From Falsochrobactrum tianjinense (lineage in GTDB: Bacteria; Pseudomonadota; Alphaproteobacteria; Rhizobiales; Rhizobiaceae), in contig NZ_JAHRVA010000001.1 of the NCBI RefSeq assembly GCF_019100495.1, forward strand, positions 434,001-498,000: a stretch of 64,000 bases of DNA, written 5' to 3'. The translations under genes were made by a program, and so were the position numbers. The notes beneath the pieces are model-generated. The model had not been told where the DNA came from, did no database searches, and worked only from the letters and a program-made list of their open reading frames with translations. Each line of letters begins with the position of its first letter. The stretch's first letter is position 1. Shown here piece by piece: positions 1 to 7,588 of this stretch.

Positions 1-177
1 GTTCTCCGCGAAATCCTGCCGCGAGCAGGTGATGACGCGCCATCCCGCGCGCGAAAACCGTTTCACCGTTGCATGGCCAATGCCACGGCTTGCGCCTGTC
101 AGGACCAGTGTTTTGCGCTCCGCATCCGATTTGGGAGCATCGGACTGGGACATATCGTTATTGGAAACTGTGGACAT
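1..177 (-). CDS. Short-chain dehydrogenase/reductase, N-terminal fragment (cut by window start)
   Basis: The first 59 codons of a minus-strand gene whose C-terminal part lies outside the window. After a polar leader of about 20 residues comes KTLVLTGASRGIGHATVKRF, the first beta strand and glycine-rich TGxxxGIG loop of the Rossmann fold that binds NAD(P) in the SDR family. The next strand (WRVITCSR) ends with a basic residue, as is common in NADP-preferring members. The start is the ATG at 175-177; a second in-frame ATG eight codons later is possible. Substrate and pathway cannot be told without the catalytic YxxxK region. SDR membership is confident; the specific function is unknown. Confidence 0.85.
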   Translation of the reverse strand, partial: MSTVSNNDMSQSDAPKSDAERKTLVLTGASRGIGHATVKRFSRAGWRVITCSRQDFAEN

Positions 178-258
178 GACAACCTCACTCTCAATCCCTG
201 CATAGACTAAGCCGCGCGGGATTTCGAGTGGATTTAACGAAGATCGACCCAGCCTGCC

Positions 259-365
259 TCACTAAAGCATATCTCCCAAAAGCGGGAACCGGTTTTGGGT
301 TAAAGACATGCGAAAGAACAAAGATTTAAAGCGCGTCGCATGATTACCATTAAACGCGATGCGTC
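259..365. repeat. Palindromic intergenic repeat pair downstream of the PBP gene
   Basis: Two adjacent imperfect inverted repeats. The first (about 268-311) has arms CCCAAAA and TTTTGGG around GCGGGAACCGG, flanked by partly complementary GCATATCT and AGACATGC. The second (about 332-363) pairs CGCGTCGCAT with ACGCGATGCG imperfectly. The layout, with an A-rich arm, a GCGGNAACCGG-like loop and a T-rich arm, resembles dispersed palindromic repeats common in Hyphomicrobiales genomes. It lies between the SDR fragment and the 3' end of the penicillin-binding protein gene. Confidence 0.55.
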
Positions 366-409
366 TTAGACCGCGAGATCGGGCTGGCTACTGCGGCTGG
401 CCCGAACAC

Positions 410-2695
410 TTATTGCGAATTACCCATGATAATGTCGAGCAGCGTTGTTGATTTGCGCTGTTGCGGCTCGCTCCCTATATTGGCGGGCGGCATGGGTCGA
501 TTATCGTTGGCGCTGACTGGATAATTGGCTGGTGTACCCTGTTTCTGGCCCTGTTGCTGGATTGAATTTCGCGTGGGCGAATCCGGCGCGGGCGGCCAGT
601 AACCGTCATCGCCATTGCCCGCGATGGGCTGATTGCCATAGCCGTCCTGCGACATCAGGCCCGGATCGTAAGGCGCATTCGGATCGATCCCGTCATTGCC
701 GCCGGGCAATACATCCTGAATCTCGTAATGCCCGGGCAGTTCCATGATGGGAACGCCCTTATGGGCTTCCTTCATGAAGGTTTTCCAGGCTGTTACCGGC
801 AGGCCCGATCCGAAGACGCGCTTCATGGCTTTGCCGTCATCATTACCGAACCAGACGCCGGTGGTGAGGTTGGCGGTATAACCAATGAACAAGGCATCGC
901 GGAAATTCTGGCTGGTGCCGGTCTTGCCCGCCGCGGGCCAGCCGAAAGCGGCACGTCTGGCGGTTCCGTCTTCGACAGTGCGACGCAGCATGGCGTTCAT
1001 CATGCCAAGATTGCGCTCACTGATGACACGCGGGCCGACGCCATCCTGCTTCTGATAAAGCACATTGCCCTGCGAATCCGTGACCTTCGTGATGAAGTAG
1101 ACCGGCGCGCGATAGCCGCCATTGGCAAAAGGCACATAGGCGTCGGTCAGTTCGAGAAGCGTTACTTCCGATGTGCCGAGCGCAAGCGAGGCGTTGGGCG
1201 TCAGCTTCGACTGCACGCCGAGCCGGTGCGCGGTGTCGACTACTGTCTGCGGGCCGACTTCCATAACAAGCTGGGCGGAAACGGAATTGAGCGAGTGGGA
1301 AAGCGCAGTTGCAAGCGTCACCGGCCCCATATATTTGCCGCTATCGTTGCTTGGCGTCCATTTTCCGATGCGTATCGGCGCGTCATTGCGGATTGAATCG
1401 GGCGTGCGTCCCTGTTCCAGCGCGGAAAGATAGACGAAGGGCTTAAAAGCGGAAGCGGGCTGGCGATGGGCGTCGGTTACGCGGTCGAACTGGCTTGCCG
1501 CATAATCATAGCCGCCCACCATGGCGCGCACCGCGCCGGTATTGTCGATGGAAACAAGCGCACCCTGGCTGACATTCATCTTCTTGCCGTTTTCCAAAAT
1601 CTGATCCTTGATCGCACCTTCAGCAGCCTCCTGAAGATTGAGATCGACCGTCGTCTGGACCGTGATGTCATCGCGAGCTTCGCCGATCAGATCGGGCAGT
1701 TCGGAAACCACGCGGTCGGCGACATAATTCTCCGATCCTTGCCAGTAGGATGGAGCGCGGGTGGGCGGCTCGCTTTCCGCGATAGCCAACTGCCTGTCAT
1801 CGATCATGCCTTCCTCGCGCATTGCGCCGAGAACGACCCTGGCGCGCGCGGCAGCCGCCTCCGGGTCACGCGCGGGCGAAAGGCGCGACGGTGCTTTGAG
1901 GAGACCGGCCAGGGTGGCCGCTTCCATCAGGTTCACGTCCTTGGCAGATTTGCTGAAATAACGTCGTGACGCGGCATCGACGCCATAGGCGCCCGAACCG
2001 AGATAGACCCGGTTGAGATACATTTCGAGTATCTGGTCTTTGCTGTATTTGTGCTCAAGCCAGAGGGCGAGCATGACTTCCTGAACCTTTCGCTCCAGCG
2101 TGCGTTCGGGCGAAAGGAACAGGTTCTTGGCAAGCTGCTGCGTGAGTGTCGAGCCGCCCTGTACGGTGCGGCCCGATGCGATATTGGTGACGACCGCGCG
2201 CGCCAGACCGATCGGATCAATGCCGAAATGCGAATAGAAACGGCGGTCCTCGATGGCCATCACGGCTTGCGGAATAAAGGACGACATTTCATGCAGGCCG
2301 ACGGCCTGTCCGCCGGTCGTGCCGCGATTGGCGATCAGATTGCCGTTCACATCGACGATGCGTACATTGGGCGGCCGGTCGGGAATGGCCCAGTCGGTTG
2401 TGGGTGGCATTTTGGCTGCGAAATAAACCAGCATTCCAGCGAAAGCGATACCACCCCACAGGCCAAGCACCAAACACCAATAGATTGCGCGGCGCGCAAA
2501 GCCGAAAAATCCCCCGTGTTTTGTCTTTTTGCTGCGACGCGAGCCGCGCGGCCTGCGATCTTTCGGCGGCTTTCCTGCCTGTGGCGTTCTGGCCATGCGG
2601 TCCCCCTCATCAACGGTGAACATGTCTTCGTCTGCTTGCCGAGCTTTCCCGAAGGTAGGTTCGATACGTTCTTTTCTGCCGCCTCGCGAAGCCAT
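410..2695 (-). CDS. Bifunctional class A penicillin-binding protein (PBP1A-like)
   Basis: Polymerises lipid II into glycan strands and cross-links the peptides in the periplasm. The 761-residue product has a basic, Arg/Lys-rich cytoplasmic tail, one membrane anchor (about residues 68-92), a GT51 glycosyltransferase domain with EDRRFYSHFGID and GGSTLTQQLAKNLFL, and a transpeptidase domain with the three catalytic motifs SAFK, SLN and KTGTS. The C-terminus is a low-complexity Pro/Asn/Gln-rich tail. The start is uncertain: the ATG at 2695 has a poor ribosome binding site, whereas the in-frame ATG at 2596 (34th codon, MARTPQ) follows GAGGGGG at good spacing and would give 728 residues. It stands alone, with the porin gene upstream on the same strand. 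Confidence 0.95.
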   Translation of the reverse strand: MASRGGRKERIEPTFGKARQADEDMFTVDEGDRMARTPQAGKPPKDRRPRGSRRSKKTKHGGFFGFARRAIYWCLVLGLWGGIAFAGMLVYFAAKMPPTTDWAIPDRPPNVRIVDVNGNLIANRGTTGGQAVGLHEMSSFIPQAVMAIEDRRFYSHFGIDPIGLARAVVTNIASGRTVQGGSTLTQQLAKNLFLSPERTLERKVQEVMLALWLEHKYSKDQILEMYLNRVYLGSGAYGVDAASRRYFSKSAKDVNLMEAATLAGLLKAPSRLSPARDPEAAAARARVVLGAMREEGMIDDRQLAIAESEPPTRAPSYWQGSENYVADRVVSELPDLIGEARDDITVQTTVDLNLQEAAEGAIKDQILENGKKMNVSQGALVSIDNTGAVRAMVGGYDYAASQFDRVTDAHRQPASAFKPFVYLSALEQGRTPDSIRNDAPIRIGKWTPSNDSGKYMGPVTLATALSHSLNSVSAQLVMEVGPQTVVDTAHRLGVQSKLTPNASLALGTSEVTLLELTDAYVPFANGGYRAPVYFITKVTDSQGNVLYQKQDGVGPRVISERNLGMMNAMLRRTVEDGTARRAAFGWPAAGKTGTSQNFRDALFIGYTANLTTGVWFGNDDGKAMKRVFGSGLPVTAWKTFMKEAHKGVPIMELPGHYEIQDVLPGGNDGIDPNAPYDPGLMSQDGYGNQPIAGNGDDGYWPPAPDSPTRNSIQQQGQKQGTPANYPVSANDNRPMPPANIGSEPQQRKSTTLLDIIMGNSQ

Positions 2696-2861
2696 ATCTG
2701 CTCAGATCCGCCCACCACTCGCAGGTCGCCTCGATGAATGAGACCCGCCTTTATCAAACTTACACGCACATATTGAGGGCGCTGTAACCGCCTGAAGGGT
2801 AAATGCGGCAGTTTAAAGGGGCGTAAACCCGATGCAGATAAATTGTCTCGAATATTTCAGT

Positions 2862-2894
2862 AAAAAGAAAAGGCCCCGCATTGCGGGGCCCTTT
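2862..2894 (-). terminator. Intrinsic terminator of the porin gene
   Basis: On the minus strand GGCCCCGC-AAT-GCGGGGCC forms a strong stem and is followed by TTTTCTTTTT. It lies about 25 bp beyond the stop codon of the Omp25-like gene. Confidence 0.85.
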
Positions 2895-2916
2895 ATCAAG
2901 ATCGGTTTGAGCCAGA

Positions 2917-3612
2917 TCAGAACTTATACGCGAGGCCAAGACGAACGTCGTGGGTCTTGAACTTGTTCTCGACGTCGTAACCGGTGTCGAAGTCATAATC
3001 CTTATTACCGTAATCGGTGTAACGGTATTCAAGCCGCAGGATGACATTGTCGGTCGCCGCATAGTCGATACCGCCGCCAATGGTCCAGCCAGTGTGCGTC
3101 TTGCTTTCGGAGTAGCCGACGAAATCCACGCCATCTGTAGCCGAGATCGAGTTCTTGATGCTGCCGAATGCCACACCGCCTGCGATGTAAGGCAGGAAGC
3201 GATCAAAGGCATAACCGGCGCGAGCGCGCACGGCACCCGACCAGCGCAGCTTGCTGTCGAGGCTGGTAGTAATGCCCTGATCGGTTTCGGAATAGCCGTC
3301 TTCAAGGTCATTGTAGGTTACGTCAGCGTCGATACCCAGAATGAAATTGTTTCCAACATCAAAATTATAGCCGCCATAGATACCGCCAAGAAAGCCGTCG
3401 GGCTTGACCTCGAGGTAATCTACGCCGTCGCTGAATTCTGACTTGCCCCATCCATAGCCGATCTGGCCACCGATATAGGCGCCTTCCCACGAGAAGGCAG
3501 GAGGAAGAATAACCGGTGCGGGCTCTTCCTGAATGATAGCATCAGCCGCCTTGGCGCCGGTTGCGGCGAGAAGAGCGACAGTCGATGCGAGAAGCAGAGC
3601 TTTGATCTTCAT
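2917..3612 (-). CDS. Omp25/Omp31-family outer membrane beta-barrel protein
   Basis: Outer membrane protein of 231 residues. It has a clear Sec signal peptide (MKIKALLLASTVALLAATGAKA, cleavage after AKA), the family motif FSWEGAYIGGQIGYGWG at the mature N-terminus, alternating beta strands, the conserved VRARAGYAFDRFLPYIAGGVA and LEYRYTDYGNKDY segments, and a C-terminal strand ending in Phe (RLGLAYKF) as needed for BAM-dependent insertion. This is the Omp25/Omp31 group of Brucella and relatives; it could be the omp25c or omp25d paralogue, which I cannot decide by eye. A strong GGAGG precedes the ATG. It is monocistronic, with its own terminator and a candidate operator upstream. Confidence 0.93.
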   Translation of the reverse strand: MKIKALLLASTVALLAATGAKAADAIIQEEPAPVILPPAFSWEGAYIGGQIGYGWGKSEFSDGVDYLEVKPDGFLGGIYGGYNFDVGNNFILGIDADVTYNDLEDGYSETDQGITTSLDSKLRWSGAVRARAGYAFDRFLPYIAGGVAFGSIKNSISATDGVDFVGYSESKTHTGWTIGGGIDYAATDNVILRLEYRYTDYGNKDYDFDTGYDVENKFKTHDVRLGLAYKF

Positions 3613-3686
3613 GATGGTCCTCCAAGGGAAAATGTTACCCCTAATATAAGCGAATCCTCAAAAGAGTCTGTAGCAAGCAGGACACA

Positions 3687-3705
3687 CCTGCCACTTTGTG
3701 ACAGG
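3687..3705. promoter_or_regulatory. Near-perfect dyad in the porin/acyltransferase divergent gap
   Basis: CCTGCCAC-TTT-GTGACAGG is an inverted repeat with one mismatched pair, 75-93 bp upstream of the porin start and about 165 bp upstream of the acyltransferase start. An AATATA element at 3643-3648 (TATATT on the minus strand) could be the porin -10 box. Its position suggests a regulator site, but no protein can be named. Confidence 0.3.
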
Positions 3706-3869
3706 TCTATTACATAAGCCCCTTACGATTGAAGGAAAGATTTGTGCGTTGCAAAGCTGTCCGCCAGCGCGATCAGTGCTGTAATTTCTGACAATCCCAC
3801 GCTATAAGCGGCCAGGGTGACACAAGCATTTCCGGCTGAAAAGTGAACTGCCCTGAAGGAGAAAAACAG

Positions 3870-4985
3870 ATGGGTGGAGGCGCGGGGGCTGCACGTCGTA
3901 TCGACTGGGTCGATATAGCCAAGGGCATCTGCATTATCTTCGTGGTTATGATGCATTCTACGCTTGGCGTGGAAAAAGCGGCTGGGGCTCAGGGCTGGAT
4001 GCATTATGTCGTCGCCTTCGCCAAGCCTTTCCGTATGCCGGATTTCTTTTTGATCTCAGGCCTGTTTCTCAGCCTCGTCATCGACAGGCCGTGGCGGCGC
4101 TATCTCGATCGCAAGGTCGTGCATTTTCTTTATTTCTATATTCTCTGGCTGACGATCCAGTTTGCCTTCAAGGCGCCAGGCATTGCCAGTGAAGCAGGCA
4201 TCTCCGGCGTCGTGAATGCTTATCTCATGGCCTTCATAGAGCCGTTTGGAACGCTCTGGTTCATCTATATCCTTCCTGTTTTCTTCATTGCGACGCGGCT
4301 TTTGAAGCGGGTGCCGGTGGGGATTACTTTCGCTGCGCTGGCTTTTCTGGAAATCCTGCCGATCCATACAGGCTGGGTCATGGTGGATGAGTTCTGCTCG
4401 CGCTTCGTCTACTTTTTTGCGGGCTATGCCTTTGCGCCTGCGATCTTCCGTATTGCCGACTGGCTGCGCCAGCGGCCACTAATCGGGATTGCCGGTCTGC
4501 TTGTCTGGAGTGTCGTCGAGGTGAAGCTTGTCTTCATGCCAGTGCCGGAGAGCCTTGCTTTCCTCATTCCACCTGCTGCCGATCTTCTGGATGGGCGCGG
4601 AGCGGTGAGCGACCTGCCGATCATGTCGCTTCTGCTCGGAATTGTTGGTGCATTGGCGATTATTTCGGTCTCGTCCCTGCTTGGTCTGCTTGCGGAAAAA
4701 AACTGGCTGCACAGGGGGCTGAGCTGGCTCGGAGCACATTCGATCGTCGTCTATCTCGCCTTCTTCCTGCCGATGGCCATTGCCCGGACAGTCCTGTTGA
4801 AACTCGGTATCGGCGATATAGGCACGGTCTCTCTGCTGACGACAGCCAGCGGCGTGATAGGCCCGGTCATTCTTTATGGTCTCATCCAGTGGACCGGCTA
4901 CGGGCAGTTTCTGTTCCGTCGACCGGCCTGGGCTTATATTGACGCGATGCCGCAAAAGAAAACGGCGGCCACTGCCGCCGTTTAA
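3870..4985 (+). CDS. Acyltransferase family 3 integral membrane protein
   Basis: A membrane protein of 371 residues with about ten hydrophobic segments. The N-terminal RIDWVDIAKGICIIFVV is the signature of acyltransferase family 3 (OpgC/OafA/ExoZ type), with a conserved His soon after it (VMMHSTLG) and FFLISGLFLS in the next segments. Such enzymes move acetyl or succinyl groups across the inner membrane onto sugars, glucans or exopolysaccharide; the substrate here is unknown. I chose the ATG at 3870 because AAGGAG lies 8 nt upstream; a GTG at 3843 is in frame but lacks a site. It is divergent from the porin gene and convergent with the exonuclease gene, leaving only 4 bp between stops. Confidence 0.88.
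   Translation: MGGGAGAARRIDWVDIAKGICIIFVVMMHSTLGVEKAAGAQGWMHYVVAFAKPFRMPDFFLISGLFLSLVIDRPWRRYLDRKVVHFLYFYILWLTIQFAFKAPGIASEAGISGVVNAYLMAFIEPFGTLWFIYILPVFFIATRLLKRVPVGITFAALAFLEILPIHTGWVMVDEFCSRFVYFFAGYAFAPAIFRIADWLRQRPLIGIAGLLVWSVVEVKLVFMPVPESLAFLIPPAADLLDGRGAVSDLPIMSLLLGIVGALAIISVSSLLGLLAEKNWLHRGLSWLGAHSIVVYLAFFLPMAIARTVLLKLGIGDIGTVSLLTTASGVIGPVILYGLIQWTGYGQFLFRRPAWAYIDAMPQKKTAATAAV
4959..4983. terminator. Bidirectional terminator inside the acyltransferase 3' end
   Basis: AAACGGCGG-CCACTG-CCGCCGTTT forms a 9-bp perfect stem that overlaps the last codons and stop of the acyltransferase gene. Read on the minus strand it is followed by TTTTCTTTTGC, fitting a terminator for the convergent exonuclease transcript. 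Confidence 0.7.
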
Positions 4986-4989
4986 ACTG

Positions 4990-5607
4990 TTAACTATGGG
5001 AGAATATGTCGGTTTCCGGCCAGCCCATGAGATCGAGTTCCGAACGGGTTGGCAGGAACTTGAAGCAGGCTTCGGCCTGCTTTGTGCGGCCATCGCGCTC
5101 AAGACGCTGTTCCAGGACAGCTTTCAGACGATGCAGATAGAGCACGTCGGAAGCGGCATATTCGAGCTGCGCCGGCGATAGTGTTTCCGCCGCCCAGTCG
5201 GAGGACTGCTGCTGCTTGGAAATGGAAACGTCCAGAAGCTCACCGCAAATTTCCTTGAGACCGTGCCGGTCCGTATAGGTTCGGGTGAGCTTCGATGCGA
5301 TCTTGGTGCAGAACACCGGCTGCGGCATGGTACCGAAGGCATGCGCCAGTACCGCCAGGTCGAAACGGCCGAAATGAAAAATCTTGGTGATCGAACGGTC
5401 TTTCAGAAGCTTCACCAGATTGGGAGCTTTCTTCTGTCCAGCCTCGATCTGGATTACGTCCGCAGTGCCGTCACCGGGCGAAATCTGCACCACGCAAAGC
5501 CGGTCGCGATGGGGGTTGAGACCCAGCGTTTCGGTATCGATGGCAACCGCATCCACCTGATAATTGTCGAGGTTCGGCAGGTCGTTCTTGTGAAAACGGA
5601 TAGTCAT
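4990..5607 (-). CDS. RNase D-like 3'-5' exonuclease, short form
   Basis: A DEDDy-family 3'-5' exonuclease of 205 residues. Visible are motif ExoI (AIDTETLGLNP: Asp and Glu), ExoII (FHFGRFDLAVLA: Asp) and ExoIII (YAASDVLYLHRL: Tyr and Asp), so all catalytic residues are present. It lacks the HRDC domains of E. coli RNase D (about 375 residues), so it is the short alphaproteobacterial form, usually annotated ribonuclease D and presumed to act on structured RNA. It starts 44 bp downstream of the dipeptidase gene on the same strand, so the two are probably co-transcribed. Confidence 0.9.
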   Translation of the reverse strand: MTIRFHKNDLPNLDNYQVDAVAIDTETLGLNPHRDRLCVVQISPGDGTADVIQIEAGQKKAPNLVKLLKDRSITKIFHFGRFDLAVLAHAFGTMPQPVFCTKIASKLTRTYTDRHGLKEICGELLDVSISKQQQSSDWAAETLSPAQLEYAASDVLYLHRLKAVLEQRLERDGRTKQAEACFKFLPTRSELDLMGWPETDIFSHS

Positions 5608-5651
5608 TTATTCTTCCTTGTTTGGCCGCGATAGCGACCATGATATGCGCC

Positions 5652-7058
5652 CTACCTGGCAGCGATAGCCGCCATAATTCGGGCCCATGAGCGCTGCCCC
5701 TTATGAAAGGAGTTCAGTTCGTATTTTTCGTTTGGCGAATGGATGCGGTCATCTTCCAGGCCGAAACCGACCAGCAGCGATTCCATGCCGAGGAACGTGT
5801 CGAAATCGCCGACGATCGGGATCGAGCCGCCCATGGCGATCAGCACGGCAGGCTTCGGCCATTCGTCTGAAAGCGCGTCCTTGGCCTTCGAAACGAGCGG
5901 CGAGTCGTATGGCAGCTGGATGGCAGGCGAACCACCATGCGGATGGAATTCCACCGAGCAGTCAGCCGGAATCCGTTCCTGCACGAAAGCGCGGAAGGCT
6001 TCGCGGATTTTTACCGGATCCTGTTTATGCACAAGGCGGAACGAAACCTTGGCGGAAGCCTCCGCCGCAATGACGGTCTTGAAGCCTTCGCCGGTGTAGC
6101 CGCCGGTGATGCCGTTCACTTCCGCCGTCGGGCGTGCCCATGTCAGTTCAAGGACGCTGCGGCCCTTCTCGCCGGACGGAATCGACAGGCCGATCGGGCC
6201 GAGGAAATTTTCCGCTGTGCGACCGAGACCTTCCCATGATTTGAGAATCTGAGTCGGCGTTTCTTCCACGCCTTCGTAGAAACCCGGAACTGTCACGCGT
6301 CCGGTTTCGTCGTGAAGATCGGCCAGAATCTTGCTTAGAATGTGGATCGGATTTGCTGCAGCGCCACCGAAGAAGCCCGAATGCAGGTCGCGGTCGGCTG
6401 CCTTGATGACGATTTCCTCGCCGACGAGGCCGCGCAGGCCAACGCTGATGGCAGGCGTTTCAGCATCCCACATGGCGGTGTCGCAGACAAGCGCCACATC
6501 GGCTTTTAGCTCTGCCTTGTTGGCATCGAGGAAAGGCTTCAGCGATGGTGAGCCGGATTCTTCCTCACCTTCGAACAGGAGCGTCACCTTGACCGGCAGC
6601 GTGCCGTTGACGGCCTTATAGGCGCGGCAGGCCTCTACGAAGGTCATGAGCTGGCCCTTGTCATCGGACGTGCCGCGTCCGGTCAGAATCTTGCGGCCGC
6701 TGCCCATGTCCTTGATCGCCGGAGCGAATGGATCGTTTTCCCACAGGTTCAGCGGATCGACCGGCTGCACGTCATAATGACCGTAGAACAGCACATGCGG
6801 CGCGTCCGGTGTGGCACCTTCATGATGGGCAACCACCATCGGATGACCGGGCGTATCGCGCACGCTGGCGTCGAAACCGATCGAGTTCAGGTCCTCTACC
6901 AGCCATTCTGCTGCCTTGCGGCAATCAGCCTTGAAGGCCGGATCGGTGGAAATTGACTTGATCCGCAGGAGATCGAACAGATGGTCAATGCTTTTGTCGA
7001 GATTGGCATCGAGATGGCCGAGAACTTTGTCGAGGTTGGACGTGGGATGCGTGGACAT
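5652..7058 (-). CDS. M20-family metallo-dipeptidase
   Basis: A zinc peptidase of the M20/ArgE/DapE/CPG2 family, 468 residues. The catalytic core includes HVLFYGHYDVQPVDP (His and Asp around the first zinc), GRGTSDDKGQ (bridging Asp), LLFEGEEESGSPS (general base and metal Glu pair) and a late His in FGLEDDRIHSPNEKY. A dimerisation lid domain (about residues 205-360) sits in the middle. It probably hydrolyses small peptides in the cytosol. An ATG eight codons earlier (7082) is possible, but AGGCAGG lies before the one chosen. It is preceded by a long hairpin-rich leader region and followed by the exonuclease gene. Confidence 0.92.
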   Translation of the reverse strand: MSTHPTSNLDKVLGHLDANLDKSIDHLFDLLRIKSISTDPAFKADCRKAAEWLVEDLNSIGFDASVRDTPGHPMVVAHHEGATPDAPHVLFYGHYDVQPVDPLNLWENDPFAPAIKDMGSGRKILTGRGTSDDKGQLMTFVEACRAYKAVNGTLPVKVTLLFEGEEESGSPSLKPFLDANKAELKADVALVCDTAMWDAETPAISVGLRGLVGEEIVIKAADRDLHSGFFGGAAANPIHILSKILADLHDETGRVTVPGFYEGVEETPTQILKSWEGLGRTAENFLGPIGLSIPSGEKGRSVLELTWARPTAEVNGITGGYTGEGFKTVIAAEASAKVSFRLVHKQDPVKIREAFRAFVQERIPADCSVEFHPHGGSPAIQLPYDSPLVSKAKDALSDEWPKPAVLIAMGGSIPIVGDFDTFLGMESLLVGFGLEDDRIHSPNEKYELNSFHKGQRSWARIMAAIAAR

Positions 7059-7190
7059 GGGATTTGCCTGCCTGCGATTCATGAAACTGGCGGCAGACTA
7101 CAACCAGAGCCTTCAAGAAGAAACCCGGTGCGCCCGTTGTGAACTTCATTTGCGCGGACCATCAAGGAAAAATGGTGTAAAAATGATTGA

Positions 7191-7218
7191 CCGTTGTGGT
7201 GAGGGTATACCACAACGG
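7191..7218. promoter_or_regulatory. 10-bp perfect inverted repeat upstream of the dipeptidase gene
   Basis: CCGTTGTGGT-GAGGGTAT-ACCACAACGG. No T-tract follows on either strand, so it is not a good intrinsic terminator. It could be an operator or a leader RNA hairpin of the dipeptidase-exonuclease transcript. Confidence 0.5.
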
Positions 7219-7237
7219 CCATATCACTATACTCAAA

Positions 7238-7270
7238 GCGGCAGCCCGGAGAGGGGAATGAGGCTGCCGC
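7238..7270. promoter_or_regulatory. 9-bp perfect inverted repeat, second hairpin in the same leader
   Basis: GCGGCAGCC, a 15-nt purine-rich loop, then GGCTGCCGC. It lies 20 bp from the first hairpin and has no U-tract beyond TTTGAG on the minus strand. Tandem hairpins suggest a structured RNA, but no known riboswitch consensus is recognisable by eye. Confidence 0.45.
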
Positions 7271-7521
7271 ATCATCCGGTATCCAACGGGGGACGGGTTG
7301 GAACACCGGCGATCGACGAACTGTCGATGATTAGGATTTGGCCCTTCAAAAGTGGCTATTCAAGGGCACGGAAGATTACAAATCTGTAACAAAAACGTTA
7401 TTAACGTGATGAGACTTGAAGTCTGCAGATCGCGCGATCCGCGCCTTTCAAGTGGATGGCGCAGCCCTCTGCCACTGCGTCGGTTTTCTTTGCGTCCGCT
7501 TTGCTTTAAGCCTTGAAACAA

Positions 7522-7551
7522 ATTTCAGCAAAAGTGCGTAGCGGTTTTGCG
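7522..7551. repeat. Palindromic repeat copy upstream of polA
   Basis: TTTCAGCAAAAGTGCGTAGC followed by GGTTTTGCG has arms GCAAAA and TTTTGC. The AGCAAAAGTGCG...GCGGTTTTGC layout matches the element near 49532-49576, so it belongs to the same dispersed family. It lies about 40 bp before the polA start. Confidence 0.55.
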
Positions 7552-7588
7552 CCCGGACTCCGAAATTGCGTAAGGACCAGGAACAGGC

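Larger units (their letters stand above)
7059..7588. other. 530-bp divergent gap with several perfect dyads; no supported gene
   Basis: No convincing coding sequence. It holds a 10-bp perfect hairpin at 7191-7218 (CCGTTGTGGT/ACCACAACGG, 8-nt loop), a 9-bp perfect hairpin at 7238-7270 (GCGGCAGCC/GGCTGCCGC), a short ATCGAC/GTCGAT dyad at 7312-7328, a palindrome ACGTTATTAACGT at 7395-7407 and a palindromic-repeat copy at 7522-7551. The first three would lie in the 5' leader of the dipeptidase transcript if it starts beyond 7330; the last two are nearer polA. Confidence 0.7.

Noticed and set aside
7079-7306. 75-codon minus-strand ORF upstream of the dipeptidase gene
   Set aside because: Runs through the perfect hairpins, overlaps the longer dipeptidase frame start and has no similarity to a known family.
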